A stretch of 7,896 bases of DNA from Desulfobulbus sp. (GTDB taxonomy: Bacteria > Desulfobacterota > Desulfobulbia > Desulfobulbales > Desulfobulbaceae), in the NCBI GenBank assembly GCA_028684915.1, contig JAQUEZ010000271.1, forward strand, positions 1 to 7,896. The letters run 5' to 3'. The number at the start of each line of letters is the position of its first letter. The stretch's first letter is position 1. A program made the position numbers and the translations under genes. Below the pieces are notes generated by a model. The model did no database searches, was not told the origin of the DNA, and was given only the letters and a program-made list of their open reading frames with translations. Positions 5,921 to 7,896 of this stretch are shown one piece after another.

Positions 5921-7198
5921 TTATACTTCAAAGCCGGATGAATTTGGCAGTTCTATGATGAAAGTCGTGCCAACGTCCTCTTGGGTTTCAAAGGTTAATT
6001 TTCCATTATGTTTCGTGTGAATCATATCGTGCGCGATAGCTAAACCTTGGCCGGTGCCACGGCCAACTTCCTTTGTGGTGAAAAATGGATCAAAAATCCT
6101 ACTATGAATTTCCTCGGGGATACCCGATCCTGAATCTGAGATTCTAATAACAACAAAATTTTCTTCCTGGGATGTACTGATTTTTATCATCCCTTTTTCA
6201 CCTACAGGATTTCGTCCAAGTTTATTTTCTATTGCATGAGCTGCATTTATTAAAATATTCAATATAACCTGACTGATCGCGTTAGCGTCGCACCAAACAG
6301 GGAGAATATTCGTGTCAAGGTCTGTATCTATTGTTGAAACATATTTCCATTCGTTTCTTGAAACGGTAATGGTGGTCATTATGATTCGGTTAATATCAGA
6401 TTCAGTTTTCCCTTGCCCTCCTGGATGGGAAAATGATTTCATTGCTTGAACTATAGATGTGACACGTTGCAATCCATCATTTGATTGGTCAATAGATTTA
6501 GGTATTTCTTCTTTGAGAAATTCCCAGTCAAATTCTTTTATATTAAATTTGAAATTGTCAAAGTTTTTTGTATTTTTTTCAAACAAATCAATTGTTAAGT
6601 TGATGTACAGCTCTATTTCTGAGAATGATTCTTTGATAAAATTTATATTTGTGTTGATAAATTGGATTGGAGTATTTATTTCATGTGCAATTCCTGAAGC
6701 AAGCTGTCCGACTGCTTCCAACTTTTGTGCGTAAAGCAATTGTTTTTGCAACTTTTCCTTTTCTTCTAACGCTTGAATGCGTTCATTGATATTGCGAACA
6801 ATGTGGACTGAACCCAAAATTTCACCTGGATTGACCCAATACGGAAAAATACGAACTTCTACATGTCCCCCAAGGCGTTGGTCGTACAAATCAAGCTTGT
6901 GCGATTTCCCATCTCGCAGCATCCTTTCTTGAAGGCAATTGTCTACTATACAGCTTTGTTGATGAATACAGTGATAGCAAAGCTTCCCAAGAGCGTCCTC
7001 GTTAGAAATTCCAAGATAATCGAGCATGGGTTTATTCATGTAAATGATTTCATGCTCTAAATTCACAATGAAAACGAAATCCGGCAACTCTTCGATAATT
7101 TTTTTCCAGTATTCTCCGGTGTTAGGAAACTTTTTCCCGGTTAATGTAGTCGTGTTTTTTGCTAATGATAATTCGGATTGCTCTGGTAACGGTGCCAT
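5921..7198 (-). CDS. Orphan PAS-domain sensor histidine kinase, cytoplasmic
   Basis: This is a 425-residue kinase with no predicted membrane segment or signal peptide. A PAS domain spans roughly residues 28-138 (WKKIIEELPDFVFIVNLEHEIIYMNKPML ... GSVHIVRNINER). It carries an unusual cysteine group: Cys74, Cys77, Cys83 and Cys88. A coiled-coil linker (about 139-160, EEKEKLQKQLLYAQKLE) leads to the H box SGIAHEINTPIQF, where His172 is the phospho-acceptor. The N box QVILNILINAAHAI (Asn318), G1 DSGSG (355-359), F box FDPFFTTK and G2 GRGTGQGL follow, so catalysis should be intact. The input and output partners are unknown, and no response regulator is encoded in the window. GGAGG (7203-7207) lies 4 nt before the ATG at 7198. 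The gene is strikingly AT-rich next to korAB and the flavin reductase, which suggests a different origin. Confidence 0.95.
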   Translation of the reverse strand: MAPLPEQSELSLAKNTTTLTGKKFPNTGEYWKKIIEELPDFVFIVNLEHEIIYMNKPMLDYLGISNEDALGKLCYHCIHQQSCIVDNCLQERMLRDGKSHKLDLYDQRLGGHVEVRIFPYWVNPGEILGSVHIVRNINERIQALEEKEKLQKQLLYAQKLEAVGQLASGIAHEINTPIQFINTNINFIKESFSEIELYINLTIDLFEKNTKNFDNFKFNIKEFDWEFLKEEIPKSIDQSNDGLQRVTSIVQAMKSFSHPGGQGKTESDINRIIMTTITVSRNEWKYVSTIDTDLDTNILPVWCDANAISQVILNILINAAHAIENKLGRNPVGEKGMIKISTSQEENFVVIRISDSGSGIPEEIHSRIFDPFFTTKEVGRGTGQGLAIAHDMIHTKHNGKLTFETQEDVGTTFIIELPNSSGFEV

Positions 7199-7241
7199 AA
7201 AGCCTCCATTTCTTAGCCATATTGCGTATTATTAGCGCTTG

Positions 7242-7265
7242 TTAACATGAAGAGTGACATGTTAA
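7242..7265. promoter_or_regulatory. Inverted repeat upstream of the histidine kinase gene
   Basis: TTAACATG (7242-7249) and CATGTTAA (7258-7265) are perfect 8 bp complements with an 8 bp spacer. The centre lies about 55 bp before the kinase start codon, where a dimeric regulator would bind. The minus-strand TTAACA within it could also serve as a -35. An autoregulatory or repressor role is inferred from position only. Confidence 0.4.
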
Positions 7266-7425
7266 AGAAGCTGTGGCGCAGCAACTTAACAATATATTTC
7301 AATAAGTTGCGGAAAATGAATCTTAGATTCAAAAATAATTATTTCACGAAAATTTACAAATTACAATAAAAGAACCGTGCTTTTTCAATTGTCGCCAATG
7401 GCGAGGAGTCGAAAAAAGTGTGGGA

Positions 7426-7603
7426 TGAAAATAAAGTTGGAAACCAAAAGGCACTAATGTGTTTGATGTTCCGTGAATTGAGTTTCAGGAAATTCAATAA
7501 AGATGGTAACTTTGAGGTCGATTTCTAGAACCAGTGCATGTAAAAACAAGCAGTTAACTCTACAGTTACCGACTTTATTTGGAAGTTCCCAACTTTATTT
7601 TCA
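7426..7603. repeat. AAATAAAGTYGG repeats, including a 15 bp inverted pair
   Basis: TGAAAATAAAGTTGG (7426-7440) recurs as its exact complement at 7589-7603. A third copy, AAATAAAGTCGG on the minus strand (7569-7580), lies 20 bp from the second and in the same direction. The last two flank a GGAA-G-TTCC dyad (7581-7589). Such iterated sites near a recombinase gene could be accessory binding sites or element ends. Confidence 0.5.
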
Positions 7604-7697
7604 ACCCACAGAAAGAGGTGGCTCCAGAAATTCGAACAAACCTTTAAATAGGAATTTTGCAGCCAATGAAAGTCTCTTCGTTTTTTCCTTCCATTTC

Positions 7698-7725
7698 ATG
7701 TATGATAAAGGACGTTATCATACAT
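7698..7725. promoter_or_regulatory. Perfect 11-6-11 palindrome, dif-like core site or recombinase operator
   Basis: ATGTATGATAA (7698-7708) and TTATCATACAT (7715-7725) are exact complements around a 6 bp centre, AGGACG. Arm length, spacer and the inner ATAA/TTAT ends match the layout of XerCD dif sites; the right arm agrees with the E. coli XerD half-site TTATGTTAAAT at 8 of 11 positions. It lies 26 bp before the tyrosine recombinase start. It also contains TATGAT (7701-7706) and TATCAT (7716-7721), both possible -10 boxes, so an operator overlapping the promoter is the main alternative. Confidence 0.55.
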
Positions 7726-7751
7726 AAAAAAGAGCTGCCAAAGGAGAGCAC

Positions 7752-7896
7752 ATGACAGAAGCGGTGATGATCATCGGGGGACAGCATGGGATGGCGCTAC
7801 CGGCGCTCTTTGCTCCTGATGCAAACACAGCGGAACGGGTGATTGAATTCTTCACTGCGCAAATCAGAAACCCTAACACTCGCAAGGCCTACGCGA
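7752..7896 (+). CDS. Tyrosine recombinase / integrase, N-terminal fragment (runs off window)
   Basis: The first 48 residues are visible before the window ends: a start MTEAVMIIGGQHG, then FAPDANTAERVIEFFTAQIRNPNTRKAYA. The last part is the characteristic first helix of the SAM-like core-binding domain of Xer/phage-type tyrosine recombinases (ERxxEFFxAxIRNPNTRKAYA). The catalytic domain (Arg...HxxR...Tyr) lies outside the window. A good ribosome site, AAGGAG (7741-7746), lies 5 nt before the ATG. The family cuts and rejoins DNA at palindromic core sites, and such a site sits just upstream. Whether this is a single integrase or the first of a multi-recombinase cluster cannot be seen. Confidence 0.82.
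   Translation, partial: MTEAVMIIGGQHGMALPALFAPDANTAERVIEFFTAQIRNPNTRKAYA

Larger units (their letters stand above)
7199..7751. other. AT-rich non-coding region with multiple inverted repeats
   Basis: This 553 bp region separates the histidine kinase start from the recombinase start, and the two genes are transcribed away from each other. No gene is supported. It contains a palindrome near the kinase start (7242-7265), a small TCGCC-AAT-GGCGA hairpin (7392-7404), repeats of AAATAAAGTYGG (7429-7603), paired CAGTTA copies (7551-7556 and 7563-7568), and an 11-6-11 palindrome (7698-7725). The concentration of repeats beside a tyrosine recombinase fits the end or attachment region of a mobile element. 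Confidence 0.6.

Noticed and set aside
7380..7418. Hairpin TCGCC-AAT-GGCGA with flanking T and A runs, considered as a terminator
   Set aside because: Only a 5 bp stem with unpaired bases between stem and T run on either strand, and no gene ends nearby.
7619..7642. tRNA 3'-end-like string on the minus strand (GTTCGAATTT...GGAGCCACC), a possible integration site
   Set aside because: The bases flanking the TTCGAAT loop do not form a T stem, and no other tRNA arms are present. It is judged to be chance similarity.
7503..7727. A 74-codon + frame upstream of the recombinase
   Set aside because: It lacks a ribosome site and runs across the repeats and the 11-6-11 palindrome. The composition is not protein-like.
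1..7896. CRISPR array, tRNA, rRNA or toxin-antitoxin pair
   Set aside because: No regularly spaced repeats, no cloverleaf or rRNA signature, and no paired small genes with the usual overlap were found on either strand.

Overview
The window looks like chromosome from an anaerobic, free-living bacterium, most likely of the Desulfobacterota / former Deltaproteobacteria. This is inferred from gene content (a ferredoxin-linked 2-oxoacid oxidoreductase, an XenA/YqjM-type flavin reductase, an orphan PAS histidine kinase) and from an extragenic GTCATTCCCG...CGGGAATGAC palindromic repeat. No rRNA or marker gene is present, so the assignment is tentative.

Layout, left to right. Positions 1-177 hold the 3' end of an unrecognised + strand gene. 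It converges on an Old Yellow Enzyme family reductase (241-1308, -) with a good sigma70-like promoter (1338-1366). Positions 1309-1991 have no convincing gene. This stretch carries a nested inverted-repeat element (1610-1751) and other short foldable segments. Next comes a tight two-gene operon, korA-korB (4537 to 1992, -), joined by an ATGA overlap; the korB Shine-Dalgarno is written in the last codons of korA. A strong intrinsic terminator (4690-4731) separates this operon from a small eight-cysteine protein gene (4832-5035, -).

Positions 5036-5429 are non-coding and rich in hairpins. They include three arms with mutually exclusive pairings that end in a T8 tract, which looks like an attenuator or a back-to-back terminator. 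A SpoIIAA/STAS-like small protein follows (5430-5795, +), converging on an AT-rich orphan PAS histidine kinase (5921-7198, -). Positions 7199-7751 are AT-rich and non-coding, with several inverted repeats. The last of these (7698-7725) is a perfect 11-6-11 bp palindrome lying 26 bp before the start of a tyrosine recombinase gene that runs off the window (7752-7896+).

How the parts fit: KorAB would make or consume acyl-CoA with low-potential ferredoxin, and the flavin reductase would remove reactive enones or serve redox balance. The cysteine-rich protein and the kinase with a cysteine-rich PAS loop are candidate metal or redox elements. The right end looks like the edge of a mobile element. 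Its palindrome has the geometry of a XerCD/dif-type recombination core (11 bp arms, 6 bp centre, inner ATAA/TTAT), and this is the most interesting signal in the window. It could equally be an operator over the recombinase promoter.
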